NCBI GenBank assembly: GCA_019915015.1
Contig: JAHBBC010000037.1
Coordinates: 1 to 64,000 of the forward strand
Origin: Auriscalpium vulgare
Taxonomy: Eukaryota > Basidiomycota > Agaricomycetes > Russulales > Auriscalpiaceae
Reading direction: 5' to 3'
Length of the DNA stretch: 64,000 nucleotides
The translations under genes were made by a program, and so were the position numbers. The notes below the pieces were generated by a model. It was not told the origin of the DNA. It did no database searches and saw nothing but the letters and a program-made list of their open reading frames with translations. Shown piece after piece: positions 1 through 11,924 of this stretch. Position 1 is the stretch's first letter; every line of letters begins with the position of its first letter.

Positions 1-2535
1 CCGGCTGGAAGCGGGGGCGATGCAGCCGGATCCACGATTATGAGGCCAGCGCTCGTCACCCGTTCCACCACGACAGACGGCAAGGAGAGCTGGACTGCAA
101 GAATTGCGTCACACACGGAAATGGGAGGATTCCGCAATTTACGCAGTTGGGCTGCGTTATCGCCGGCCGAGACCCATACTGAGCAATGCTTATCGTGCTG
201 CATTTTCGCTTGTAGTTCTCGATACTGTTTAGCGGTCCGGTTACGATGGTTGTTAAAGCCGCCAGGGACTCGATCGAGAGCCTGTATATTGAGGTACATC
301 TTGCGCGAATGCTTCATGATAACAAATTCTCTGTCTTTTGGAACGAGAGCAGTGGCAAACAGCCCATCGGCAAGATCATTGCGAGGTAGCCTGATCCTCT
401 GATTGAAGCTGTATCAAGGCTGATCAGAACCGGTCACGATGTTAGGAATGCCGGAGCTTACAAGCAGAAGACAAGAGGAGTGTTGGCATTTTCACGCGCC
501 GCAAATTCCAGAAGAATTTCATGAGAGGAATAGAAGGAGGCATCCTGTGATCCAAGAGGCCGCATGAATGGGCGGGTGTTCTTCGAGGACCGGAGTATAG
601 GTGTGAAGGAGCTGAACCACGAATTCCTCTTCGATGCCCGCAAATTTATCACGGCTCTCCACAGATATGAGCAGCACTGACAGACAATCACTGAGCTCCT
701 CTGGAGTACTGGGAATGTTGTTCTACAGAAATGGAATCAATGTCGTGGGAAGAGCGACGTCGATGAAGCTTACGCTGTCCATCCAATCTTGAGGCCAGCG
801 TGCACGCGTCGCATTGTCATAGAATTGGAAGAGATTGATGAGGCTTTGGTCATATTTCTCATCGTTCCGGGATATCGCCAGAAGATTGTCATAATTCCTA
901 CGATATGTCGGAAGGAATGACTCGAGGGAGCATCCTCTGTCCATAAGCCAGAGGTAACCGTCATTCCCGAACTCCGGATATGCGCGAAGAAAGCTGGTGA
1001 CTTTCAGTCATGGAAGCACAGCGCATATGATAGTCACATACTCAGCTATTTCATCGGACAACTTCCGCGCCCTGCGTTGATTGAGTCGGTTGTCAGTGGC
1101 TGGAAGACATGCATTTGCACTCACAAGATGACAGGGTCTCGAACGTGGTTATTGAGCACATCTTCTTGCCTTCATCTGCATATCAGATGTGCAAAGCACC
1201 GACCGTCACGCGTCACGACCGAGACGCACCGTGGTATGGTCGTATCAGTGGCTTCAATATTTTCCGCCCATTTACCAATTCCAGCGTGTTTCTTCAATCC
1301 AAATCCTTCGGCGTCCTCAGGGAAACATACACCGCCTGCCCTCCATTGTGCAGGAGGCTCTTTCAAACCTTCCAACTCAAACTCCGCGAGATGTTGAAGA
1401 CGTCGAACCGCTTCGAATAGGGCAAAGACTGAGCCTCGATCGGTCAAGTCGAAGGATCCAGTTTGCGGCGTTGAACTGATTTCCGCGTGCATGACATGAA
1501 CGGAAGGCTTATGAACGACATTAGAGAAGAACAGAAATGAGAGGATGACCGCGCACCAGGACTACAGACGATTCAGCTTCCTCCAACCATCCAACGACAA
1601 CGTGTAGCCGATGGCTAAACGGTTCGTCGGAAAATGCGAAGCCTACAACAGAACCACCGACTCCAAGACTGCGTCTTTGATGCAGGGCAGCGGAGACGGC
1701 TTGGTGGATACGTCCTGTGTCTGCCAAGACAAGATCACAAAATGCAATGGGGGTTGTAGGCACGCGGGCCAAGAGGTGATAATTTGGATTGCGTGTGTCT
1801 TTCTTCCAGAGTAGCAAGCTTATCGCTGTTAGTCACCGTGGACTGCATCGTTCTCGCCTCCAAAAACAGGCCTGGTTTCGGCGCTGGACAGTAATAGATA
1901 TATCCACGCACGTCAATGACTCCTTTTCTGAGAGCTGTGTGGATGAGTCGATGTCGCCGTCTGGGTCGCCCGGGATGGGTGTGCTAGAGTCGTCTAGGGA
2001 GTCTTCCTCGTCCAATTCGCTCGCTATGGGAGGGTTAGACTGAATCCTCGCGGAAAACATGCGAATGCCAAGAAGCGGGACAAGGCATTCTGGTGACTCG
2101 TAACCACCCACATGACCTGCCAGAGCGATGTATTCACGCTCACTAACACGTAGTAAAAAGTCTATCAGAACACAGAAGAGCAGTAATTTGGTGTCACGAA
2201 CAGCGGCAGGATGGGGAGATCATCTGCGTTGATACACCCCACAAGAATGTGAGAGATCAGAGATGCCCTGGACCCGAGATGCGTCTGGGCTCGAGCCTCC
2301 GCCTTGAGACGATCTTGGATGAGAGAAACGACATCCAGGACAGCGGGCTGCACGTCATGGGGGCATTCCGCCCCCTGCCGTGACAAATCAAATCAATGCC
2401 ACGACAAGAATGCACGGAACGAGGAGCACTTACGTTGAGCTCAGAGAGCCGTCTGACCAGCTCTCGTACATCTTTCGGTACCTCGACATCAGTTATGGTG
2501 GAAACGACCAGCGAATGGTGAATGGTGTTCGACAT
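1..2535 (-). pseudogene. RLPRND family copy A, partial at window edge and frameshifted
   Basis: Function unknown. The start ATG (2533-2535) opens a 34-codon first exon (2434-2535) followed by a GTAAG...CAG intron (2375-2433); the next exon reads GAECPHDVQPAVLD and onward in phase. First exons of 32-34 codons in the other copies support this start. Further left come an acidic linker containing DVRGYIYYCP, a region with CDLVLADTG, the YLWLMDRGC motif near 940, and IRLPRND near 370; the C-terminal domain lies off the window. Two frameshifts are visible by comparison with sister copies: one base is missing just before DVRGY (about 1915), and 11 bases are missing after VVQLLH relative to copy B (about 590-600). 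Closest relative is copy B. The frameshifts make a full product unlikely; assembly error is the alternative. Confidence 0.7.
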
Positions 2536-2599
2536 AGCTGGTGATGCGATGACAGCGAGTGGGACGAGATTTATAGCTACCGCGGGGCATGGCGGTTTG

Positions 2600-4091
2600 T
2601 GCGCGCATCCACCGGCGCTCGCCACGCGCACCTCGTGTCGTAGAAGCTCGCCTGCGGTTGTCCGTGTAGAAGACGCTGTTCGTTTCGCCATGCTGAGTCC
2701 TATTGATGCTCTCCAAGGCTCAGGCAAAGCGTCCGAGCTTCACAGCGCACTATCCTCGATGTCCGTCTATACACATTTCTCGCCCCTTCGCTCAATCCAC
2801 CATCCAGTTCGACCTCGCCTTTGCCACGAGGCCGAACACATGCCCGGCCGGCGCTCGCGTGCCGTCTGGATCAGCCCAGCTCATTACCCGCGTGAAACGA
2901 CAGGACTGAGGGTGCGTGGTTGGCTAGTGATTCCGGGGCGAATGACGGAATAATGAGGACCTAGGACGTCAAGAGAGGCTGACATTAGACTGCGCAAAAA
3001 GGTCAACAACCCGTTGGGTATCGACGAACACGTACGTCATTTGTATACGAAGCTAGCCCAGGTGTTGTGCGTGGCCCGGCTGGTCGACGAGCGATCATAC
3101 GTGTTCTCCAGGTGCGCCACCTTGTCGAGGTCAGGAGACGTTCACCGAATTCGGGAAGCGTTCATGCTCTGTATGCGGAGTGAAATATATTCCAGCGCTG
3201 ACCACATTACAATACAAATTCTCATAGGATGACCCCCTTCCGAGAAGCGTAGATAGCTGTTGACGCTCAGAGTTAGCACGAGCCAATGACTGCGAGCTTA
3301 ACGATACGCACTACAGCAAGATAACGGACTGGGCAAGTCGTATATGCGTGACGCCTGATTTCCGCTGCCGCCGACCGTGGCCAAGAGAATGAGCTGGCAG
3401 CGTGGAAGGCTCGGGCGAAGGTTCATAGCTCCGCGCAATCGCGCCAAAGTACACGCGACGGCACGTCTAGCAACCGTAGCCATCTTCATGATCCGCACGT
3501 CGTCGACTGGCAGGAGTCGGCTGGGCAGCTTTGACTTCCTCTATCCCTGAGGCAGTGCTAGAGCGCACCAGGGACCATGACATCGACGATGCTGCAAACA
3601 TACAGGAGTATGCAGCTCAGCTCAACGGTGCACCTTGATAGACCTTGATGATGTGGAAGGCCGCGTGCGACTCGGACTATGCTGGAGAAGAATCAGCGAG
3701 ACACAAGATTCTGGGAAGCACGCGGCGCACCGAGTCACCCCAAAGCTCGACATCTCTTCCAGAAGTCCCATCCATATGCCTTCACGTCGAGCGCTTGTCC
3801 AATGTTGACGCTAAAGCCGCCGTCTCGAAAGCTGGTCAAGGTGCAGGACATTCTGATTCCACACTGATTCGACACCAAACGAGCTGTGCTGCCCGAGAAC
3901 CATCCCTTGACGCGGTTGCCATGTAGCTTAACATTGCCATCGAAGTCGTGCATTGAAATCTACGGAAACGCAGCTTGCATGCGAGGAAGTGATTGCAATG
4001 CGTTGTATGTGTTGAAGCTCAGGGCGCGAGTGGCAGCGAGCCTTGGGGTCCGCTCAACCGTCGCGTGGCCTGTATTTGGTTGAACCAAATA
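2600..4091. repeat. Conserved 5'-flank block, copy A
   Basis: Noncoding-looking block of about 1.5 kb upstream of family copy A. It shares an ordered series of landmarks with five other blocks in the window: a GCGCTCGCCACGCGCACC stretch, GCGCACTATCCTCGATG, CCGTCGGGTATC, GAAGCGTAGATAGCTGTTG, GCGAGACACAAG and CTCGAAAGCTGGTCAAGG. No reading frame stays open across the copies because indels between them are not multiples of three. It ends in a 19-base palindrome at 4073-4091. It may hold the promoter of the family gene or an untranslated transcript. Confidence 0.6.
4073..4091. promoter_or_regulatory. 19-base palindrome TATTTGGTTGAACCAAATA
   Basis: Perfect inverted repeat of nine bases on each side of a central G. 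Related forms occur at the matching edge of other flank blocks: 17778-17796 has one mismatch and lies next to CCACGTGG, and 12151-12169 is a weaker form. It lies about 190 bases before the kinase start codon and about 1.5 kb upstream of family copy A. A dimeric transcription-factor site is an inference only. Confidence 0.35.
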
Positions 4092-4280
4092 ACAGCTCTC
4101 GGGGAAAGTCGACGACGGATCGACTCAGTATCATCTGTCAAGGTCTACGGAGCCTAGCGACGACGGAGGCCTGAGGACACACCGCAGGGCTATTATGCCA
4201 GATCCAGTGCACACGGGATATATTGACTTGCGCTGAGTCCGAATCGCCGCGCATACGCCTACACCGCTCTCCCTCTCACC

Positions 4281-5601
4281 ATGGCTGAACCAGAACTACA
4301 AAGTCTCGGCACTGAAGAAAGTCTTCAAGCTGACCTCACCAATCCGGGGCGACGCACACGGGGTGAACGCTGGTGGGTCAAGAGGGAGAAGCTGCTTGAA
4401 GCAGCCGGCTACAGGGTGCGCCCCCGCTTCCGCCAGGACTGGGTCGCGTCTTGGCGCGGTACGAAGAAACGATACCGCTCTCAGGAAGATGGCCTCACCA
4501 AATATGTGAGCTTCTTTTATATCTTTTCCCACGGCGCACTAATTTCTCGTTGGCAGCTCCGGGTCGCGCTGGACGCGACGCGGATATCGGACGGCAAACA
4601 GGTCATGATGAAGCAGGTCGTCCGTGAGGAGGGGCCCTACGAGCTTGACATCGCCACCTACCTCTCGTCCGAGGCACTCATGTCCGACCCGCGCAATCAC
4701 ACTGTACCGTTGCTCGAGGTCATCGAACTGCCGAATGACGAACGCAACAAGATCATGGTGATGCCGCTCCTACGGCCCTTCAACAAGCCTAAATTTGAAA
4801 CCTACGGAGAGGTTGTCGCGTTCATGACCCAGATATTCGAGGCACGTCATACGCCGAGCTGCTGCACAGTCGCGCCATCTGACCACCATCGCTCAGGGTT
4901 TGCAGTTTATGCATCAGCACAATATTGCACATCGGTGAGAAATTACGTTCCATCGGTGCTCGGTCCTTGACGACTCCCTCAGAGATTGTACGAAAAATAA
5001 TATTATGCTTGATCCCTCATCTATGTACCCCGACTCATTCCACCCCGTGAAGCTCAGTCGCAACAAGAGCTTCAAAGGCAAGGCGAAGTATTACACGCGC
5101 ACGCAGCGCCCCTCCAGATATTGCTTCATCGATTTTGGGCTGTCGCGGCGCTATGATCCTGCTGCAGGACCGCCTCTCGACGAGCCCCTCCAGGGCGGTG
5201 ACAAGACAGCCCCGGAACACCGCGACCCGACGAAACGCTGTAACCCCTTCTTCACCGACATCTATTATCTTGGAAACCTCATTCGCGAGAGCATCTATGT
5301 ACGCTTTCCATACCTTCCAACTCCTCGTGCTGACTTTCATGGGTAGAAACTACTAGGGTTCGAGTTCATCTATCCGTTGATTGCGGACATGGTCCAGGAA
5401 GACCCAGAGAAACGTCCGAAGATTGACGAGGTTGTCACCAGGTTCGCGGAGATTCGCAAGTCATTGAGCACGCGCAAGTTGCGCTCGAGGATGATCCCGC
5501 GCAACGAGATTGGCCTCATTGGCTTCTTTCGGGCATGGGGCTATCTTTACCGTACGGCAGGATACATACTGACGAAGAACTCTCCAATACCTGATCCATG
5601 A
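4281..5601 (+). CDS. Protein-kinase-like protein, five exons
   Basis: Predicted kinase of 372 residues, of a type common in Agaricomycetes. Exons: 4281-4505, 4557-4841, 4897-4934, 4983-5298 and 5347-5601; all phases agree. The ATG has a strong CACCATGGC context. The N-terminal part (WVASWRGT, LRVALDATRISDG) is typical of this family. The catalytic loop HRDCTKNNIMLD is assembled across the third intron, with Thr where most kinases have Lys; the metal-binding DFG lies in YCFIDFGLSRRY; PEH and DIYYLG follow as the substrate-side segment. The lysine in VMMKQVV is the probable ATP-binding lysine. The second intron starts with GC rather than GT. The basic C-terminus has no obvious membrane anchor. 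It stands tail-to-tail with family copy B, 550 bases away. Substrate unknown. The family assignment is firm and activity is likely, but the exact role cannot be read. Confidence 0.85.
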
Positions 5602-6151
5602 CACGGACTCCGACTGTTACCTGTCCGATTCTACGCTCGAGCCGCATTATACCTATATATGTGATCCTTTCACTAGATGTTCATTGGAGTCATCATCACA
5701 TTCATCACAATCATTGCTATTACAAGCGTCGATTCCAAGAACGTGAACGTATATCCAGAGCCCATAGTTGCTGGCCTTTTGTAAGTAGCGCGGCCGCGTT
5801 CGCGGCGGATAGCAGGAAGGGCACCACAGCCTGCTCACCTTGACTGAGTTGGGCTCGACAAGTTAGCCACGCTTTTGTTTGAAGCGATAGCGCAAGATAG
5901 ACGAGCCCTACTGAGCTATGAACCAAGTATCGCGCCGCACAGACAGCCGAGGAACCGAAGCACGACGTGCCACAACTCGAGACCTCGAGGCATCCCCGGC
6001 GAAAGACGTGAGGTGCCGGCACCAAAGCTGACTGGCAGAACCTCAGGAAGACAGCTTGAGTCTCGGTCGCTTGCCAGAGATGAGGTGTACAACGAGGGTA
6101 AGTATTTCCTAAAAGCCTCTATTGTACAACTAGAGCGACGATTTATGTCAC
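5602..6151. other. Intergenic spacer between two convergent genes
   Basis: Shared 3' flank of the kinase gene (plus) and family copy B (minus). I see only short open frames that do not resemble anything, and some AT-rich sequence just after the kinase stop (CCTATATATGTGATCC). Nothing further can be supported. Confidence 0.5.
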
Positions 6152-9100
6152 TCAGTCGTCTTCCATAGCCCATTGAGCGAACTTGTCGCCGCGCTCTTCC
6201 AAGAACGTGGCCCACTCCCGACCGTCCAACCTATCCAACAAAGCCCTGCCATGGACGACGCGCACCCATGTCAGGAACGCCGCGTAATCGAACGCCCCAT
6301 CAGGCGTAGAGAGGTCGAAAAAACGGCAGCTTCGCTCGAAAATCTGGACCACCGGATCGGATGGCTGCGAGTCAACAAAGAGTAAGCTTTGGCCTTGGAT
6401 CACGATCAGGGATATGGCGTACCTTGTCCACCTCCGGACTGGGAGCCCACGCGCACGGCACAATAGCCAGGGGTCCTCGCGAGATGACGCCGAAGACGAC
6501 GAAGTCGAACACATCCAGCGCCGCTAGGAATTTGACTGCAGCGGTAAGGTGCATTCGAAGCTTCGCAGGGCCGACAACGTCCGTCTCGTGATATTCCCCG
6601 CCATGCTGAACTACGAGCAGGGGCAGCAGGAGGGACTGAGCGATTCCGCTGGCTGAGAACTTGGGAGATGGCGTGGCGCCGGCTGGAAGCGGGGGCGATG
6701 CAGCCGGATCCACAATTATGAGGCCGACCTTCGTCACTCGTTCCCCCACGGCGGACGGGAAGGGAATCTGGACCGCAAGTATTGCGTCACACACGGAAAC
6801 GGGAGGGCTCCGCATTTTGCGCATCTTGGCTGCATTATCGCCGGCCGTTACCCATGCTATGCAATGTTCGTCGTGCCGCATTTTCGCTGCCAGTTCTCGA
6901 TCCTGCTTGGCGGTTCGTTGACGGGGGAACTGCCAGCGGGCAAGGCCTTCGTTGAGAGCCAGTAGATTGAGGTACATCTTTTGCGAATGCTTGACGATAA
7001 TGCTGCTGTTTGAGTTGAGAGTGTGACAAATAGCTTATCGGCACAATCGTTGCGCGGTAGCCTTATTTTCTGATTGAAGCTGTAGTAACACCTGTCAGAA
7101 CTACTCATACGATGTCAGGAGCACTGGAACTCACGAGCAGCAGACAATCGGAGCGTTGGCATTCTCACGCGCCGCAAATTCCAGAAGAACTTCATGAGAG
7201 GAATAGAAAGAGGCATCCTGCGATCCACGAGGCCGCATGAATGGGCAGGTGTTCTGCGAAGCCCGGAGTATATGTGTGAATCGTTGGTGAAGGAGCTGAA
7301 CCACTGATTCCTCTTCGATACCCGAGTGCCTCTGAGAGCAGACGTGAGTAGCTCTGACAGACAATCTTCGAGCTCCTCCGGAACACCGGGAGTGTTGGTC
7401 TACAGAAATGGAGTCAATGTTGTGCGACGAGCGACGTTGATAAAGCTTACGTTGTCCATCCAATCTTTGGGCCAGCGCGCACGCGTCGCATTGTCGTAGA
7501 ATCGATAGAGATCGATGAGGCTTTGGTCATATTTCTCATCCGACTCGTCGCTCCGGGATATCGCCAGAAGATTGTCATAATTCCTACGAAATGTCGGAAG
7601 GAATGACTCGAGGGAGCATCCTCTGTCCATAAGCCAGAGGTAACCGTCATTCCCGAACTCCGGATCTGCGCGAAGAAAGCTGGTGACTTGCAGTCATGGA
7701 AGCACAGTGCATATAATAGTCGCATACTTGGCTATTTCATCGGATAATTTGCGCGCCCTGCATCAATGGAATCGGTTGACAGTGGCTGGAAGACATGCAT
7801 TTGCACTCACAAGATAACAGGGTCTCGAACGTGGTCACTGAGGGAATCCTTTTGGCTTCATCTGCATATCAGATGTGCAAAGCACCAGTCGTCACGACAG
7901 AGACGCACCGTGGTATGGTGGCATTGATATTTCCCGCCCATTTAGCAATTTCAGCTTGTTTCTTCAATCCAAATCCGTTGAAACGTGTACCGCCTGTCCT
8001 CCATTGTGTAGGAGTCTCCTTCAAGACTTTGAACTCAAATTCCGCGAGATCAAAATTTCGAACCGCCTCGAATAGGGCGAAGACTGAGTCTTGATTGGTC
8101 AAGTCGAAGGATCCAGTTTGCGGCGTTGAGCTGAATTCCGCGTGCATGAGATGAACGGAAGGCTTATGAACGGCATTAGAGAAGGACAGAAATGGAGAGG
8201 ATGACAGCGCACCAGGACTACAGACGAGTCAGCTTCCTCCAACCATCCAACGACAACGTGTAGCCAGTGGCTAAACGGTTCGTCGGAAAATGCGAAGCCT
8301 ACAACAGGACCACCGACTCCAAGATTGCGTCTTTGATGCAGTGCAGCGGAGACGGCTTGGTGGATTTGTCCTGTGTCTGCCAATAAAAGGTCACAGAACG
8401 CAATGGGGGTCGTAGGCGCACGGGAAAAGAGAGATAATCTGGATCCTGAGGTGTGCGCGCTCTGTCTTCCAGAGTTGTATCCCGGCCACTGTCAGCCGCT
8501 GCGGGCCCTCTCGGCCTCTCCCTCATAACAATGGCAGGATCCGGAGGTGGACAGTGATAAATATAGCCGCGCACATCATCGTTCTCTGTTTCCTGTGTGA
8601 ATGCCTCGACGCCGTCCGAGTCGTCTAGGCACGGTGTGCTGGATTCGCTATCTGCGTCGTCTTCGTCGGGTGTGGTCGCTCTGGAATGGTCAGATTGATC
8701 ACTTGAGCAATATCTGCGCGTGCCAAGAAGCGGGACAAAGCATTCAAGTTCTGGCGACTCGGAACCGCCCTTATGGCCTGCTAGAGCCATGTATTGATGC
8801 TCCCTATGAAACGTTGATCAGAACGCAGACGGCTCGCACAATTCTGGAGACACGAACAGTGGCAGGACGGGGAGACCATTTGCGTTGATACAGACCACAA
8901 GAATGTGAGAGATCAGAGATGCTCTGGACCCAAGATGCGCCTGAGCTCGAGCCTCTGCGATGAGACGATCCTCGACGAGAGAAACGACATCCAGAACAGC
9001 GGGCTGCACATCATGCGGGCATTCCGCCCCCTGCCGTGACAAAATCAATTCAATGCCGCGACAGAATGCACGGAACGAGGAGCACTTACGTTGAGCTCAA

Positions 9101-9191
9101 AGAGCCGTCTGACCACCTCTCGCACATCTTCCGGTACCTCGGCATCATTTATGGCGGAAAAGACCAGCGGATGGTGAATGATGTTCGACAT
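6152..9191 (-). pseudogene. RLPRND family copy B, frameshifted
   Basis: Function unknown. ATG at 9189-9191 opens a 34-codon first exon closely matching copy A, with the same GTAAG intron. In order: helical N-terminal region (GAECPHDVQPAVLD), acidic linker ending in ENDDVRGYIYHCP, an ADTGQIHQAVSAAL segment, DRGCSLESFLP, IRLPRND near 7060, and a C-terminal domain (KLRMHLTAAVKFLAALDVF, then an intron, then VVQIFERSCRFFDL) ending QWAMEDD at 6152. Two frameshifts appear against copy A: one base missing just before the FCDLLLADTG segment (about 8400-8425) and seven bases missing before EEESVVQLLH (about 7325-7340). These are at different places from the lesions of copy A, so the two decayed independently. 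The 3' third is still open. Confidence 0.7.
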
Positions 9192-9254
9192 AGCTGGTGA
9201 ATGCGATGACAGAGAGTGGAATGAGACGTATAGCTACCCCCGGGCATGGCGGTT

Positions 9255-10660
9255 TGTGAGCGCATCCACCGGCGCTCGCCACACGCACCTCGTGTAGAAG
9301 CTCGCCTGCGGTTATCCGGGGAGAAGCCGCCAGTGTTTGTGTCGCCTTGCTGAGTGTGCGAGTGCTTTCCGAGGGTCAGATGCCGCCCAAAGCGTCCGAG
9401 CTTCACAGCGCACTATCCTCGATGCCCGCCTATAATATCTTCTCGCTCCTCCGCTCGATCCACCGTCATCCAGTTCGGCCTCGCTTATGCCACGAGGCCT
9501 AACATGCCCTGTCCGCGCTCGCGTGCAGTCTGGATCAGCCTCTCTCATTACCCAGGTGAAGCGACATGACTGCGGGTGCTCGGTTGACTTGTGACTCCGG
9601 AGCGACTGACGGAACAATGAGGACCTATGACGTCAAGAAGCAGACAGTAGATAGCGCAAAACAACCCGTCGGGTAGAGATAGACACGTACAAATTTTGTA
9701 CGAAGTTCGCCGAGATGTTGTGCGTGGCCCGGCTGGTCAGGTCGCCCGTCTGTACGCGTTTGATGTACGACATGTGTTCTCAACGTGCGCCATCTTGCCG
9801 AAAGCCGAGAGACGTTCGCCGATGGGTTGTATTTGAGAAGCATCCGAGCCACAGATGCTCCGTATGCGAAGCGAAATTTATTACAGCGCTCACAGAACAA
9901 TACAAATTCTCGTAGGACGTACTCCACCCCTTCTGAGAAGCGTAGGTAGCTGTTGACGCGCACAATTAGCACGATACAATGACTGCGAGCTCGAAAATAC
10001 GCACCACAGCATAAAAACAGACTAGGGAAGTCGTATATGCATGCCGCCCGAGTTCCGCCGCCAACCTTGGCCGAGAGAATGCACTGGGTTTCAAATCGCT
10101 GCGCGGGAGGCACGGTCGAAAGGGTCATCGGTTCACCAGTCGCGCTAAGCTTGCACGTCCGGTGGCAGCCATCTTCACGATCCACACGTCGTTGACCAGG
10201 AGTCGGCTGGGTGTGGCAATAGAGCGCACCAGGACACATCGGTGATGATGCGAGCATGCATGAGTGTACAGGTCGTAGCTCAGCTGGGAGGTGCACCTTG
10301 ATGATGGAGAGCATTCAGCGAGACACGGGAAGTACGCGGCGCACCAGAGCCCAATGCCCGACATCCCTTCCACGACCCCATCCACATACTTTCGCATCTA
10401 ACCCAATTTGACGCTAACATCGTCCTCTCGAAAGCTGGTCAAGGCGCAGGACCTTCAACACTGAGTCACCACCAGACGCGTTGATGCCCGAGAACCATCT
10501 CTTGACGCGTTTGCCATGCAGCTGAACAGCACCTTTGCGCACGTTGGACTCTACGGATAGTGCATGCTGCCTGCAGGGAGTGCGTACTGAGCGAAGACGA
10601 AGGCGGCGCTGAGCCGGCGACGGCAGCGAGCGACCGCTCGACCACGTGGCTGTATTACTT
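9255..10660. repeat. Conserved 5'-flank block, copy B
   Basis: Same ordered landmarks as the block at 2600-4091, upstream of family copy B. The minus strand has an open frame of 229 residues (9625-10314), but the matching DNA in the other blocks is broken by indels not divisible by three, so I do not take it as a gene. The far edge carries GACCACGTGGCTGTATT near 10634. Confidence 0.6.
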
Positions 10661-11924
10661 CTTCTTTACCCGTATGCCTCGACTTTGTTACAGTCTGTTT
10701 GGTCTCCATTCCCATAGAGATCCTGATGGTTGCAAGATCGGTCGCTGCTGGATCGACATTGCACCCTCTCCTGAATCCTGTGTTGATCCCAGTGTGGCAA
10801 GGTGTACGCGCAGTGGGGAATGGGCTCATGCTGCCGGCCGCCGGCGCGGCACGCTTACATAAACCGGGAGAGATTGATGAGTCTCCGTCCTCGACTCACC
10901 TCCTCTCACCTCGAGCTCGCGGACACCGGCCTATCCTCTCTCGCTATGTACGTGCGTATTGCCTCGGGTTTCCGCGTTTCCGATGTTCTCTATCACTGCG
11001 TTGTGCACCGATCTCGCGCCGTGTCCAAGGAGCTACTAGTAGGAGATCATGATGATGATCGCGGTACCGAAGCACTGCCTGGGCATCATGGCTAGAGGAC
11101 TTATGTACAAGGGTCGTGCCCGAACGGCGACAAAGCCCTCTAGACACCCCACAGAGGATCCGAAGAGGAGACATCAAGAGCCAGCGCTGCCAGTCCACAC
11201 GAAAGGTACGCCGGTGTCGCACATGATAAGTAACGCTGCTCATGCATACCTCCGCGAGGCTTCATGACGGCAAGGTAGTGTTGCCGTCTCCGCTACACAC
11301 CTTGCAGAGGACATTGAAGAGGGTGAAGACGCGGAACTGACAGAGCATCTGGCCTGCTCAAATAACGTGCGCCATCAGATGTTTGCGACCTTCCATGCTG
11401 CTCGCGCGTATCCTTGATTCCAACAATAAGCCGGACGACATACCCCATCATATGCCCTGGAGAAGTCTTCGAGGAGGAAGACAACGCAGAGGCAGAGCAG
11501 GCTCCCGCTTGCGCGAAGGCTTTCAAAGTGCGCCATATGCTTCACTACGTGATGCCGATGCGTACGAGACAGGACGAAGCGCCTCATAGGTTCGTCAGCA
11601 GCAGCATCTCATAGTTTCAACTGTGCAGCAGCCCTGACAGTCCCATAGATGATTAATCATGCACAGTCCATTGGCGTCGTGTGAAATCTTCGGACGGCAG
11701 GTGCGTAGCAGTATGCCGTTTCCTTGCTGATGATCTTCTCGGAGCACAGGACTCCAGTGCCCGCGCCCCACGCCACTTTTTTCGCGCAGTTGCTTCCTCG
11801 GTCGACAACACCTCGTCACACTTCGCTTGACGCGCTGAACGTTGAACGCTCATGCTGTCGTCACGTCCCGATTTCCGTCTTCCTAGATCGATTTCACGTC
11901 GTATGTACATCTGACTCCCTGCCA
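10660..11924. other. Spacer without a recognisable gene
   Basis: Only short overlapping open frames on both strands, none with recognisable motifs or clear splice support. A gene of an unfamiliar family cannot be excluded. Confidence 0.4.

Noticed and set aside
9625..10314. 229-codon minus-strand open frame in the copy B flank block
   Set aside because: The homologous DNA in the other five blocks has indels not divisible by three, so the frame is not conserved.
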